From Bidens hawaiensis (lineage: Eukaryota > Streptophyta > Magnoliopsida > Asterales > Asteraceae), in contig JAIQDT010000301.1 in assembly GCA_021521415.1 (NCBI GenBank), positions 186,001-250,000 of the forward strand: a stretch of 64,000 nt of DNA. The letters run 5' to 3'. The translations under genes were made by a program, and so were the position numbers. This document shows, piece after piece, positions 32,108 through 44,625 of the stretch. The notes under the pieces were generated by a model. That model had not been told where the DNA came from. It worked only from the letters and a program-made list of their open reading frames with translations, and did no database searches. Position 1 is the stretch's first letter; each line of letters starts with the position of its first letter.

Positions 32108-32748
32108 GGTCAAGAGAGAACTCATCCTTAGATAGAGAACTAATAATAAAGTATTTTTAATTTAATTAAAAAAAATATTTTAAATTTTTTTTATCCTTCT
32201 TACATGTTGTTATTCTTCACCACTAAAAATATAAAAATAAAAAAAATAAAATTAAAACTCGTTGTAATGCATATATGCAATACGTCGACTTTTTCTTAAT
32301 GCATATGTGAACTAGTGTGTATTGTTATATGTGCAATAGTGTTGATTAACATATATGTAATTGTTTGTATTGTATATATGCAATAGTATTATATTATATA
32401 CAAAAATAAATAAAAAATCGATATAGTGCATATGTGCATTCGTGTTGTATTACATATATGCGATAGTGTGTATTGCATACAATTATTAATGTTGTATTTG
32501 CATATATTCGATAGTGTGTATTGTATAATGCAATTGTGTTGTGTTATATGCAATAAAACATTATTGTATATTTGCCATAGGCATTAATGCACATATGCAA
32601 TACACCGAAAAGTTTTTTTTTTCTTTTTTTTTAGTATCAATATCATCTTATTATAAGGAGGAAAGAAAAAAAATCAAAAAATATTTTTTTAAAAATAGTT
32701 AAAAGTAATTATTTACTAGTTCTCTTTTGAAGATGAGTTCTCTGTAGA

Positions 32749-32750
<2 letters not shown>
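32108..32750. mobile_element. TIR element G, 643 bp (AGAGAACT family)
   Basis: The left end GGTCAAGAGAGAACTCATCC and the complement of the right end (GATCTACAGAGAACTCATC) form inverted termini about 35 bases long, each with a second AGAGAACT inside. The interior repeats TGCATATATGCAATA-like words. It lies 41 bases from the right end of D and resembles element F in reverse orientation. It is non-coding. Confidence 0.65.
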
Positions 32751-32751
<1 letters not shown>

Positions 32752-32818
<67 letters not shown>

Positions 32819-32819
32819 G
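32752..32819. repeat. (CT)n-(CA)n-(TA)n compound microsatellite
   Basis: CT repeats pass into about 17 CA units and then about 14 TA units directly after element G. Confidence 0.95.
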
Positions 32820-33131
32820 GTTTTATTATTTAAGTGTTTATCCTTTAATATTAAATTAAAAATGCATTTAAGTTCTTTTAAATTATTTATAAAGAAAACC
32901 GGTTTAAGCCTGAAACGGTTTTAGCAAAACCCTAACTAGTCAAGACTTAAGACCACTCTGGATTCTCCACATGATAAACTGGTTTTCAAACTAAACCGGC
33001 TTTGACCAATATTTGGCTAACTCAAATCGGTTTAGAACCTGAATCGATTTGGGCCAAAACCAGTTTTGTAGATATGTACTTTTATATAGCCCGCAAGCAA
33101 TTTGAGTGCCTAAAGGACTAATGGTTACGAG
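32820..33131. other. intergenic segment with repeated CGGTTT words
   Basis: Words such as AACCGGTTT and AACCGGCTTT recur, a low-order repeat. No gene or element ends seen. Confidence 0.4.
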
Positions 33132-33635
33132 TATGGGTGGCAATCTTGACCCATGGGTTGAATGTGTTGTATCAAAATGTATAAGATGGGTCAGAATGGG
33201 TCAAACTAAAAAAAATGATTGAAACAGGTCAAAACGGGCTGACATTTCTCGGAGTTTTTTTTTTTATGGAACGAGAAAAACGGTGGAAACTTTTTGGTAT
33301 TTTTTTATTATTTTTTTTGAATTTTTTGGTGAGGGGTTTTGAAATGGGTCAAAATGGGTTAAGATTTCAAAACCCCTCACCAAAAATTCAAAAAAAATAA
33401 TTAAAAAATTATAACTCGAAATATAAATAAAAAACGTAAAAAGTAAAAATACCAAAAAGTTTCCTCCGTTTTTCTCGTTCTATAAAAAAACAAAAACAAA
33501 AAAAAACACTCTGAGAAATGTCAACCCGTTTTGACATGTTTCAGTCATTTTCTTTTTTTAGTTTAACCCATTCTGACTCATCTTATACATTTTGATACAA
33601 CTCATTCAACCAATGAGTCAAGATTGCCACCCCTA
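33132..33635. mobile_element. foldback hAT MITE, 504 bp
   Basis: It is flanked by a perfect 8-bp duplication GTTACGAG (33124-33131 and 33636-33643). The ends read TATGGGTGGCAATCTTGACC and, complemented, TAGGGGTGGCAATCTTGACT. Inverted complementarity extends inward over most of the element (CATTTCTC...TTTTTGGT arms), with a second perfect palindromic core around GGTGAGGGGTTTTGAAAT and its complement near 33331-33380. The whole unit could form one long hairpin. It is non-coding. Confidence 0.9.
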
Positions 33636-33643
33636 GTTACGAG

Positions 33644-36085
33644 TGATGTTTAAACAAATATATATACCTAAGCCCACTGTAAGCAATCCAGGGGATATAA
33701 TGTGGGTAAATACCTTGGCTATTTGACCCACCGAGCAAACGACACAATTAAACACAACTTGCCTTAGTTTGGATATTTAAAATATAGCACTTTCAAATTA
33801 CAATTCTCTTTTATAAACTTTAAAGAATATATTTTCAATAAAATGAAATTAATAATAGACAATAAGATATATATAGCAGTACTAAGGTAATGCCATAGAG
33901 TATACATTAATATTCATTGCATCAAATACTTGCCTATACGTGTTAGGGACTGTGTGTAGTTTACTAACATTTTTATAAAAAAAATATTACTGTCCTCGGA
34001 AGAAAAAGCCGAAGAGATGTTATTTACATATTTTTGAACGACAAACATTTGATGTAATATAATATTATCTTTTTAAGTAGCATACTTCTACTATTTATTG
34101 GTTTCTTTCACCTTTTATTTTGATTTTATCAATATGACAACTATAACTCGAAAATGCCTATTGACAAGTAGATGAGTCAATTTGATCTATTTAGCAGGAC
34201 CCAAACATTTCAGCAGAATACGAAATACATGACTTGTTATGATACCAAGATGATTGCAAGTTTGGCCTCATGAGGCTTCATAACTGGGTGGTACACAATA
34301 TATACACTAAAAATCAGCACTAAGCTAGATTAAGTAACTTAAACAACAAAGTTTGTTTCTAAACCCTGTATACTAGTAAAATGTACTTGCTTCCCAGCCA
34401 TTAATGCGCACAAAGTAGAAAAGGAGTTGTCTTAGGGTGGAGACCAAATCATAACGACAAATTACCGAGTTTATTAGTATTTTCACGCTACCACTAGCAT
34501 ATTAGAAATATGATAATCTTGCAATTATTTAAGATATCGTTGTTGTTATTTACGTCTCAAGGCTCAAGCTATAGAGCTATATATTTATTTCTGTCATAGC
34601 TGACATAATAATTTAATATCACATATTCCAGACAGTTATCAATATTAAAATACATGAAACATATTTTAATTTATATGTCCAAGAAAAAGTTATAAACAAT
34701 TTCAAAATATAATAAATGCCAGTCTGGTGATTAAGACATCTTTGTCATTTATTTCTTAACGAATATTTACTTTTTACCTGTAATATAATATTTTAATATA
34801 ACATTTTTTAAAAGAAAAGTATGATAATTCAATTATCTCATGAAAGTGAATAAGAACATATAATAAGAAAATGATGTGCATATTTTTAATTTGATCAATC
34901 ATTCTTTTAAATAATCATTTGCATATGATTAAGTTTTTAAGGTTTAATGTTCTACTTATAAAAAAGTGTATATATAAACAACAACAACAGCTGATTGACC
35001 ATTCATGATCAAAACTTAAAAAAAAAAGATTAAGTTGAATGTTTTTAAAATATATTTGAAGTATAGTTAGCATTCAAGCTAAAATTTTGAAAATATATAC
35101 TATTCTCACTTGATCAATAACTCATGTTTTATAAACATGCGTACTTTATTTTTATGGTACGCTGTTCAAAACTCTTTTTAGACGAATTCAAATAAGATCT
35201 AGATAAAATTTAACAAATGTACATATATTTTAATATATATTACTGTTACTGTCAAACTACCTGCCAGACACGGTAATCTTGTAGTTATAAGAAAATTGTC
35301 TTTAGTTATGTTAACCATCATAAGTTACGTAATTATTGGTGATATACCTGACATATTTTAATTTGATATTATCATTTTTTTTAACTTATTTTATAACGCT
35401 TGGTACCTAAACACAAATAGTTTATATACCTATTTACATACCATATTATGAAGCATCTTCCAAACTTCATTTAATATGCATTCAAGCATACTCTTCTTAC
35501 ACTTCATCTATAAAATCTTCAACCCAAATTTGTATTGTGAAGGCAGGTAATAAATAAAGAGAAAAGGCGTTGAACCGCAATCCAAGACAATTCTTGACAA
35601 GAAAGATCATAAAGTAAATTATTATTTTACCGAAGGAATCCGCCGACGGTAAAGGACAAAACATGCCCCTGTTCCCAATTATGGCTCAACACGTGTTTGC
35701 TTGATAAAATTGGTAATTGTTTATGGATAACCAGCGAGTAGAGATGGTTATTTGGGGTAACCCAAAGAAAAATTGTGATTTATATCTTCGTGATCGTAGA
35801 TAATTTTGGGTAATCAAAGCCCGTTATTTTCTGTTTCAGAGAAAATCCGTTGTTCAAAGGTCCACAACGATAAAATCCGTTTGAAATTAGATTCAAAAAT
35901 GAGGCCTTGCAATCTAAATCCTAAAGATTCACTTCTTTCTAATTTAGTTGAGCTAAAGATCATTGACGATTGATAAAGTCAGTAATTAAATTATAATATA
36001 ATTGTCAAATGGAAAAAATAGTTAAGTGTACAACTTTATAAATTTTGTTTTAATGTGATTTAATATAACTTAATAATGCAACAAA

Positions 36086-36134
<49 letters not shown>

Positions 36135-36160
36135 TTAATATAACTTAATAATGCAACAAA

Positions 36161-36205
<45 letters not shown>

Positions 36206-36846
36206 TTAGAATCTAATTATATGAAGGTGGTTCTTTGGCTTTTTTTTCAAGTATAAGAATTTAATTTTATAAAAGATATAAGTACATGTTAAAAAACAAG
36301 TATTTATATTTTAAAATAGACATTGAATATAATTTCATCTATTATAAGATGCTCGTAGATTCAAGAAACAAGAGACACTGCTAGACTGATAATGAAAAAC
36401 ATCAAGTTATTCATTTTCAATAAAATTAGACACTACCTAGTATTCACTACGGTGGAAGGGGCGATCTCATTGGTAGTGCCGGGTTTATTCAAGTACAAGG
36501 CTGCAAGTCTTTCAAGTTGAAAATTTGGGTAGGGCTTTAAGTTCGTGCACCTGATGACAAAGTTAAGATATTGATCACTTTCGGGTTGAAAGTACTTTTG
36601 GGTAATATTGGATCAAAACAAGGTGACACATTATGGTTGGTTAATGTTTAGGGTAATTAGGGTAAATATTAGGAGTCTCTTTCCAGCCTTACTAATGAAT
36701 GTATTGATCTTTGAAGTAATGAGGGTTATAATTTAATTGACTATCATACATGGACTTCTATATATTGTTTTAATCTCAAAGTTTTATTGTGTTCAATACA
36801 TATTCATTGCAAAAGTCCTTGCCAATGAATTTCTAATAGTTATCAA
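33644..36846. other. AT-rich intergenic stretch
   Basis: 3.2 kb without supported genes or clear element ends. It contains poly-A/T runs and (TA)n tracts at 36089-36131 and 36163-36200. A stretch near 36440-36620 is less AT-rich and could be a decayed coding fragment, but no protein is recognisable. This may be one of the few old host intergenic pieces. Confidence 0.4.
36057..36200. repeat. 75-bp tandem duplication with (TA)n tails
   Basis: GATTTAATATAACTTAATAA plus ATGCAACAAAAGA occurs at 36057 and again at 36132, each followed by a long TA run. Confidence 0.9.
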
Positions 36847-36872
36847 CTAGATGTTGACCCACGTCGGGCTTG
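36847..36872 (-). other. Helitron 3' terminus
   Basis: On the minus strand a short hairpin (CCC-GACGT-GGG) is followed by a TCAACAT spacer and CTAG, with T outside. It lies 430 bases downstream of the RPA stop codon. The hairpin is weaker than in typical Helitrons. Confidence 0.6.
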
Positions 36873-37301
36873 TTTGATTGCAAAATATTACACCCATAAG
36901 ATATAAAAGATCATTACAAAGTTGTTTTTGACAAACATTCTACAATGTTTTGGGCATACATATTAATAGTTTAAAGGTTGTGGATGACTATCATTTTCAA
37001 GAGCGGGCATTTGCATCAGTAGTGTTTTGGGATCTTTCTTATGATGTCGTTTCCAAAAAGTCATCATTTGCCAAAACATGATTTGCATTGATGTGGTTTC
37101 CAAGTCTTTTTTTCTTGCCATAGCAGTGACATCTGTTTTAGCCTTCATATGTAGTTTATGGAAACTGTCTTGGTTTTTATAATGTGGTATGAAGGATAGT
37201 GTTAGTATTTTTGAATTATCTTTAATTCATTTCTTAATTATGAAAGTATCGCATGTAACTTACTTGCAGTTTCCCAAAAAAAGCAGGTTTATTCAGCCTA
37301 A

Positions 37302-39846
37302 CTAATTTTTCGCCTCCTTCATTGGAGGTGAGTCAGTTCCTGTGTTTATCGAAAATGGTGATAAGTTAGCATAATGTAACCTAGTATGATACGTTGGCTC
37401 ATATGCAATTTGATTGGGTGTGATACCTATTGTGTCGGGATGTTGCCTTTTTGATGACTTTTTGTCGGGCGTTGGAGGTGGGATTTTGGTAGCCGGAATT
37501 TCAGTATCTGTTGTGGGTGCTGGGAGGTTACAAACGCGGTTGACAACACATGTGTCTGGCTGCCTGTTATTTTCACGGTGTTGTAGTCGGAACTTCATTT
37601 CCCTGCCTATAAGTTTCTGAAACGTTGCTGGACAATCTTTAGCTGTTGGGTAGCTTTCCGTCTTGATCATTTGGTCACAACTCTCGCCTACCAAGGAAGC
37701 CATGGGCTCGTCAAAGAAAGTGGCGGTTGTTCTGCCTGTCAGATCTTCAAGTAGGGCTGATACACAGTACCTGTTCGACAAGTAATATGTGAATTTTAGA
37801 TTACATAAATATGAATGAAACTAACTTTAATGGTGTCAACTCTTATCTGATTATGTTGTCAATATATTAGTTGATGTAGATCAGTTAGTAGTTGTTTATG
37901 TATCATTACCTGAAGATGTATCCAGTAACAGTTTCATGAGTTTCGCAGCTGTAGAAGTCTTTTGATTCCACTACCTCCTTTCCTTTGGCTGATGTAGTTG
38001 CCTCTGTTTTGAAGGCTCTGTTTTGGCATAAGTTGCAGGATTTGTAGTACCAAGTTTTGTTGTTGCTTGCAAGGATGTCTTTAATGATGGCAACACATTC
38101 GATCTGCTGTCTCTGCATTAGAATTTAAATATTTGTTAGTAGTGTTTTATGTGTTTGTTTATGGTCGGTTGATGTAAGGGAATATGACTTACAGTTGTTT
38201 GATTGTTAAAGAGATACAGTGATTCAGCAATTGTCATTGTGGGATATATGGTGGCTGATGGTATTGATGGGGCGGGGTAGTTTAGCTGCTTGTATCTGCA
38301 ATTTATGTTTTTGTATAGTGTTGCTTGTTGGCAAGTAAAAGATGTATTTATTTATGCTAGAAAAGGGGTGGTTAAAATGTTTTTACCTGTGTGTCAAGTG
38401 TGGCAGATCTGGAATTGGAGGATTCACAAAGACTGAAGTGGCGGTTGTTGAGCTGAGTTGCTTTTCGTTATTATCTGCTAGTACATAGTTAGTTATTTTG
38501 ATTGTAGAGAACTGAATGGAAATTAGGGTTGTTGTGAGTACCATTACGAACGAAGTTGGTAACTTTTGTTGATGTTACAGCAACAATAACCGGAGCGTCG
38601 GTGTTTTCGACTTTTGACTGATCAAATTTCTTTCGTATTTCTGGCCATAGGGTGACTCTTAGTGAATTTTCGTTGTTTATATATGAAAAAAAAATTTGTG
38701 GTTGCTATAAGTAATTGTAAGAATCAAGTTAAACATGGTGTGTATAATGTAAGTTTGTACTTGTCGTCATTTAGAGTCAGATATGCTCTTTTGCTTTCTT
38801 CTGGGTCGTCAGACAGATTTATGGCCACCAGACATCCAATGTAATCTGTAATAAGCAGTTTTAAACAAAAGATGTTAGGTTGCATATATTATTTCAGTTT
38901 TCTTTTAGTAAATTTCTTGTTTTGTAAATAATATGGTTGTTTATGCTATTTAATAAACCCGTTGTGTTTTGGCTGATTGTTTGGCCCATTTAATTAAGTT
39001 GGGTTGTCTTCAGGTTTTGGTTTTCAATCTGTTTAATATAATATGCAATATATTTTAATTTAGAAAGTGTGTTAAAGGGTTTTTTTTACATTAGATAGTG
39101 TACTACAAGAAAGATATTAGTAGTAATATCTTAGGGTAAAAGATGTGCAAAACCTGTTAAGAGATCTTTTGAGCTAGTTCGGGTGTCTAGTAGATCATAT
39201 GGAAGGAAATTGAAATGATATGCTGGAATGTTGTCTTTGTCTATGGGGACCGCTTGGGAGTATTTTGCCAATATTATGGATGCTTCGTGTTCGACTGTGC
39301 GCATCATGTATCGTTTGTTGGTGCATATGTACTTTCTGATTGAGTAGCAGTGGTTAATGTCTAGAATGTCAATCATGTGTTGCGCGTTTTTGGCTGAAGC
39401 CACGGCTTCGATTGCATCCCCCTGAAAGTGTTTCATAATATTAGTTGTAAAGGTTAGTTCAGTGTGTTGAGAGTCATTAGTGTAAGGTAAAGTGTGTACA
39501 ACACCGAAGAAACTGAATCAAAATCGAAAAAACTGAAACGAAGAAAACAAACTTACTTGGAAATATAGTTTTGTTTTGATTTAAATTTTCTTAAGAACCA
39601 AGAAAACGGTAACTGAAATCTAACCAAAACAAAAAATTCTGGTGGTTACTAGTTTAAATGAATAGCAAAACTGAGTAAACCGTAACAATAAGTTTTTTGA
39701 AAGTAGAAAGGTCTGCTTACATTGATGTCAACCAGTAAGTAACATGTATCGGGTAGTTTAAAGGGCTGCCATTTCTTAACTATCTGAACTTCCAGCGGTT
39801 GACCATTAGTTCCATCTTTGATCGTCGCGATTTTTTGTATAGTCAT
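37302..39846 (-). CDS. RPA1-like single-stranded DNA-binding protein, eight exons
   Basis: A spliced gene reconstructed from frame and splice sites. Exons on the plus scale: 39846-39721, 39421-39154, 38845-38761, 38672-38542, 38474-38387, 38295-38193, 38112-37910, 37770-37302. Phases agree at every junction and total 1,473 bases, 490 codons plus stop, with no internal stop. The start MTIQKIATIKDG and VEIV-like OB-fold strands resemble RPA70 DNA-binding domain A. Exon 7 has WYYKSCNLCQ and FYSCETH, the C-terminal zinc ribbon, and exon 8 has DLTGRTTATFFDEPM. It would bind ssDNA during rolling-circle transposition. All introns have GT and AG except the acceptor before exon 4, where AG is replaced by AA (ATAAACAA then CGAAAATTC), so splicing there may fail. 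Confidence 0.8.
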
Positions 39847-40027
39847 CTTTACCTGGTTAAGTAAAATAAGTAAATACTTCACATAATGTTTTAAAAATAA
39901 TTAACGACAAACCTTTATTTATCAACTACCTAATTATTATTTTTTAATAAGTATAAAACAATAACTAACTACAAACCTTTCTTTATTGGCTATCTAATAT
40001 AATGCATTTAAACAATGTAACATTAAG

Positions 40028-43000
40028 CTAAATGATGTCTATTTCTTGAAGGAAATCTGAGTAGACTATATTTTTTGTTTGGTTGTCATCACTATTAGTG
40101 TCAGATTCAATCAGTATTTTAAGAGACTCTGGTGATGTCGCTCTCGAGAACGCCACATACAATTGACCATGACTAAATACCGGCTGTGGTAAATAAACGC
40201 CTATTTTGTTAACTGATTGGCCTTGACTCTTACTAATAGTCATTGCATGACACACTTTGACTGGGAACTGTATTCTTTTTAAAATGAATGGTTGTTCCTT
40301 GTTGTCGTGGCACAGACAAATTCTAGGTATATAGACTTTGTTACCTACAGTTGTTCCCGTGATAACTCTGGCTTGTATTAGTCTTGGTAACAGTTGCGTT
40401 ACTAAAAGTCTTGTTCCATTGCATAATCCTGACGTTTGATTTATATTTCTTAGCAACATGATTGGCACATTAATTTTAAGTTGTAAATTATGTGCGGGGA
40501 AGCCAGAATACATGGTGTTTAGATATTCAACTGGATAGATTGTCTCAATATCAGTGTTGTCATTCGCATGTGGTACTGCAACATCGGTGCTACTATAAGT
40601 GGTGGCCTCACCTGGTAGCATGTTAAGAATTATCTGATTAATGTGGTCAGCAATGTCATTTTTTGGACATACTATTGCCTTTTGTGCAAGGTCTGATGGC
40701 GTCGGTTGGATTAGAGAATTTTCATCATATATGAAATCTATAAGTTTAGAAATAGAGTCATCATTGTTTGGAATGATGAACTTGCTTGGAATTTCGATAA
40801 CTCTTAAGTTTTCGTTTTCTTGCACATCAGGGACATCAGATAAGCCATCGCCTATGCATAGAAGCCAATTTGAGAAATTCTGAATTTCTGCTGCAACGTC
40901 TAATGTCATATTAGACCTTAGCACACACATGTTTTGTGAAAGCTTGAAAATTCTAAATTTTGGCCACAAGTACGACCGAGGTAATGACGAGGAGATGATT
41001 TGCGATTTTGTAGCTTTTTTTTAACAGGTAAGGTCTGTCTAAAGTCGCCCCCTAACAGCATTGACTTCCCGCCAAATGATTTTTGACTATTAAGAATATC
41101 TTTTAGTGTTCTGTCTAGAGCCTTAAAACATTTACGGTCACTCATCGGTGCTTCATCCTATATAATTAACTCTGTTTCGATTAAAAGCTCTGATAAGTAG
41201 GAGTTTTTACTGATGTTACAGTTTGATTCATCAGTTAGGTCGATTGGGATTTTGAAACGTGAGTGTGCAATCCTGCCATTCGGGAGAAGCAATGATGCGA
41301 TGCCGGAGGCCGCTACAGTCAACACTATTTTTCCTTGAGAACGAAATAGCTGGTAATTGTTGTCCATAGGAATGTCTTGCCCGTACCCCCATGACCATAC
41401 ACAAAAACTAAAACTTGAGTGTTGGATTTTGAAGCTGAAACCACGTAGTCGTATACAACACGTTGTTGTGGGTGTAATTGCTGTAAATACTCATGGTGTT
41501 GCTGGAGTAAATGTTCACGGTTATAGTTTTTCTCTTCCATCAGTAGCCTATTTTTCAAGCGACGAATCAATTATGTGTTAGGCATCGGAAGGCCGAACTT
41601 TTGTAGAGATGAATCTGTTGAATGCGAGTTCAATAGGAATTCAACCTCGTAAAGTACATACTGACATAATGTCTCATCCGGGATATTGTCTCCTACATTC
41701 CCACCGAATATTTCCTTGTTCCTAGTAATATCATCAGACATTGATTTCCAGTGATTTTCCCACAACTTTAATGGCTTGACGACTTCACAATGTAACAGTA
41801 TGTGTGCAAACAAAGCTCGCAGTTCTGTAGGTGTTGCCCAAGCTTTCGCTTCATACAACGCAAGAGACCACTCATTGTCGTCAACCAGCAACCCTAGCTT
41901 CTCGCATGCCCAACGATAGGTATCTTATATAACGTCGTAGATGGTACGAACATCAACAAATGACTGACATCCAGTTTGATGATTCAGTAACATACGTAGG
42001 AAAAATCTTTCACCACACGAGGATGAACGTACGCAAGCCTACCAATCGTGTTTATTGATTTGTAAGAACGTCTTATCCAACATCTGCCATTGGCTTCCCA
42101 TTTGTACTCTGACAGGAAGTCGACGTATTTAAGATGACGACCACTAGGGTCACATGCATTAGTCGTAAACCACTCGGTAAGTGTAGTGAGACCAACAGCT
42201 GAGTTGTTCACTACATGCAACAACTTTTGATTGTCTCTAAGACTTGTTGCATGTTTTCAAGATGCACGGCTAATACTTGAACGGCTGGATACCGATGGTG
42301 TATTGGGGAATTGAAGATTCGCCAAGCTGCTTCATGAGGACACATGAATCGACCGTCAACAAAATTTTCAATTTCATTACAACTTATTGAGGAAGAGTTC
42401 TGATCCGCATCAACAGTATGTGTGCTCCGAGTTACTTTAAAATGAACACGATCTGAACCCTTAGACACATACTTGAATAAGTACTTAATCATCATATTCC
42501 ACCCGCAATATTCAACATTTATGTGGGCATTGAAACGTAGTGACAAAGTCTTATTATAAGGAACCACATAAGCATTGTCAACCTCTATGCTGTTCTTTCT
42601 AACAGAAAACCCCTCAGCCGATCTCCTATATAGAATGTAACCATTTTTGTCGAACGTTGTAGATGTCTGATAAGGTTTTGGAAATCCTTTTGAACATACG
42701 CCACCCTCAATACATGGTGCATTAGGTCTCGCTAGCCCACATGGGCCGTGAATCATGCATTCACTAACAATTCTATGCAACTCAGGATCAATATCAGGAT
42801 TAGGAATCTCAGCAGATATGTGACGATCAACATCAGCAAGTGTGATTATTTTGTCAACTGGTGACACCCAAAACAACATGTGACAATGAGGGAGACCTCT
42901 TTTCTGGAATTCAATCGTATACATATCTGAACAATAGTTAAAAAATTATGTTAGATTTTATATTAACACACTTATATGAGATGCTAATGTGTTAGGATAA

Positions 43001-44625
43001 TTAACATAAACATATCTCACCAGCAATGATGGTCCCAAATAGCTTCTCGGTCTTAATGAAATTACGAAACACCTCTACCTTCAAGTTGAATATCCTGCTA
43101 ATAATATCAGGCCTGTCTTGGGCCTTAAGAGATGGGAACTGAGTCATGTATCAAACAATTTCTTTCCACTTTACATTACAAGTAAATGTTATGAAGAACT
43201 GTGGATTGCCGTAGACACGGCAGATTGCCAAAGCATCGTGATAATGTTTATACATATATCTTGGGCCTCCGGTAAACGACGATGGAAGAACAACACGCTT
43301 TCCAACACTATGACCTTCGGTGTCTCCTTTAGAAATGGCATCATGTACCCCTTGAAGGAATCTGGCCTAAACAGATTTTGATTTAACCGGACATAATCGA
43401 GAAGATTCTGCTCAATACAGATATAAGCGTCTACAAAATACTGTTGGGAAAGACGACCACTTCTTAAGATCAAAGAGTAATGATTACGCCTATCATGCAT
43501 CATAAAGCTGTAGTACATGTTGAGGGTCAGGCGACTGTTTTTACGATTATTGTTAGAAGCAAGACACATGTCAAGAGACCAACCATGTTCACCATAAATA
43601 TGTAACGGTGGATACTGAAGCGCCATGTAAAGACTATGAAGCTTATTTATGCGTTGAGGTCGACCATCTTTATGATGAATAACGATATCAAAATCTTCTG
43701 CACGTGACACCTTCGTGGACAATTGCACCAATAGTGTTTGGAGCTGGCGCACCATATGAGACTTGTCTAGCAGACTTATAGTGACACACATTAAAGGAAA
43801 CAATATTGTTGGAAGAGCAAATATCGCGAGCTGTACGGAAAAGCTTCACCAACTCATTGTTGATGTCCAACAGATCTTTAATTATACGTACAATACCTTC
43901 AGACAACTTAACCTCCTGAGATTCGCTAAACTGTTGCATTCTGTTGCGAATCTCGTTATCAGTGTCGTAAATGTACATCTGCAAAAACCTTGGAGGTTCA
44001 CCATCACTAGGACATAAACTCCCAAGCTAGTGGGAGATTTAAGCCAGTGGGAGATTTAACCCTCAACTTTAAAAACGTAAGGACCTGATCCACTATTTAC
44101 CGAACGGTCAACCTTCGCACCAAACGAAGTCATGGCGAACATAGAGTTGTAAGCACGGATGCCTTCAAGATAATCTAGAAGCTCTAAAAGCTTCTTAAGT
44201 TGACCAGGTGGATCACGAGGAAGACACAAGCGCACATAACCATTCTTACAACACTGGGTATATCGTGGCCTCCTATTTGCTGGAAAGGAAGCTAATCGTT
44301 CCGCGTTCCAAAATAGAGCACCATAAAACTCGCACACCAAAGTGCAGTCACCAAGATCATGGACAGAAGTGATAACCGAAGACGTTCCAACCGAAGAGAC
44401 AGAAGGATTACTACGATTCAACAGTGTGTTCCGCGAACGTGTAAACATAGACTCAGAATACTTATACGCAGACAAACCTAAAACAACATTTTTACGACTA
44501 ACAATAATCTGGTTGTCGACATCACAAGCCACAACATTAGCTGACAATACACCGGATCCTAACGGGGACCGTGACCTTTTCCGGGAGGCTTGACATTCAC
44601 TATCGTCTTTCGATGGCCCAGACAT
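40028..44625 (-). pseudogene. Helitron Rep-helicase (RepHel), multiply disrupted
   Basis: Starts at ATG 44625 (MSGPSKDDSECQASRKRSRS) and ends at TAA 40028. A GT-AG intron lies at 42927-43020. The Rep domain has the HUH motif LPHCHMLFW and the tyrosine motif KYLFKYVSKG. The PIF1-like helicase has Walker A GHGGTGKT (about 41395), DEAPMSD, LGGDFRQTLPV and SKSQGQSVNKIGVYLPQPV. Defects: CAA to TAA plus a 17-bp tandem duplication near 44010-44050; frameshifts near 43700, 42238, 42005 and 40980; a stop in KEIV-YMTQF (about 43155); TAA near 41927; and TAG before DEAPM (about 41160). The catalytic motifs themselves remain. It cannot make a working transposase. Confidence 0.9.

Noticed and set aside
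36440..36620. Possible host gene fragment
   Set aside because: Slightly lower AT content but stops in all frames and no recognisable protein.
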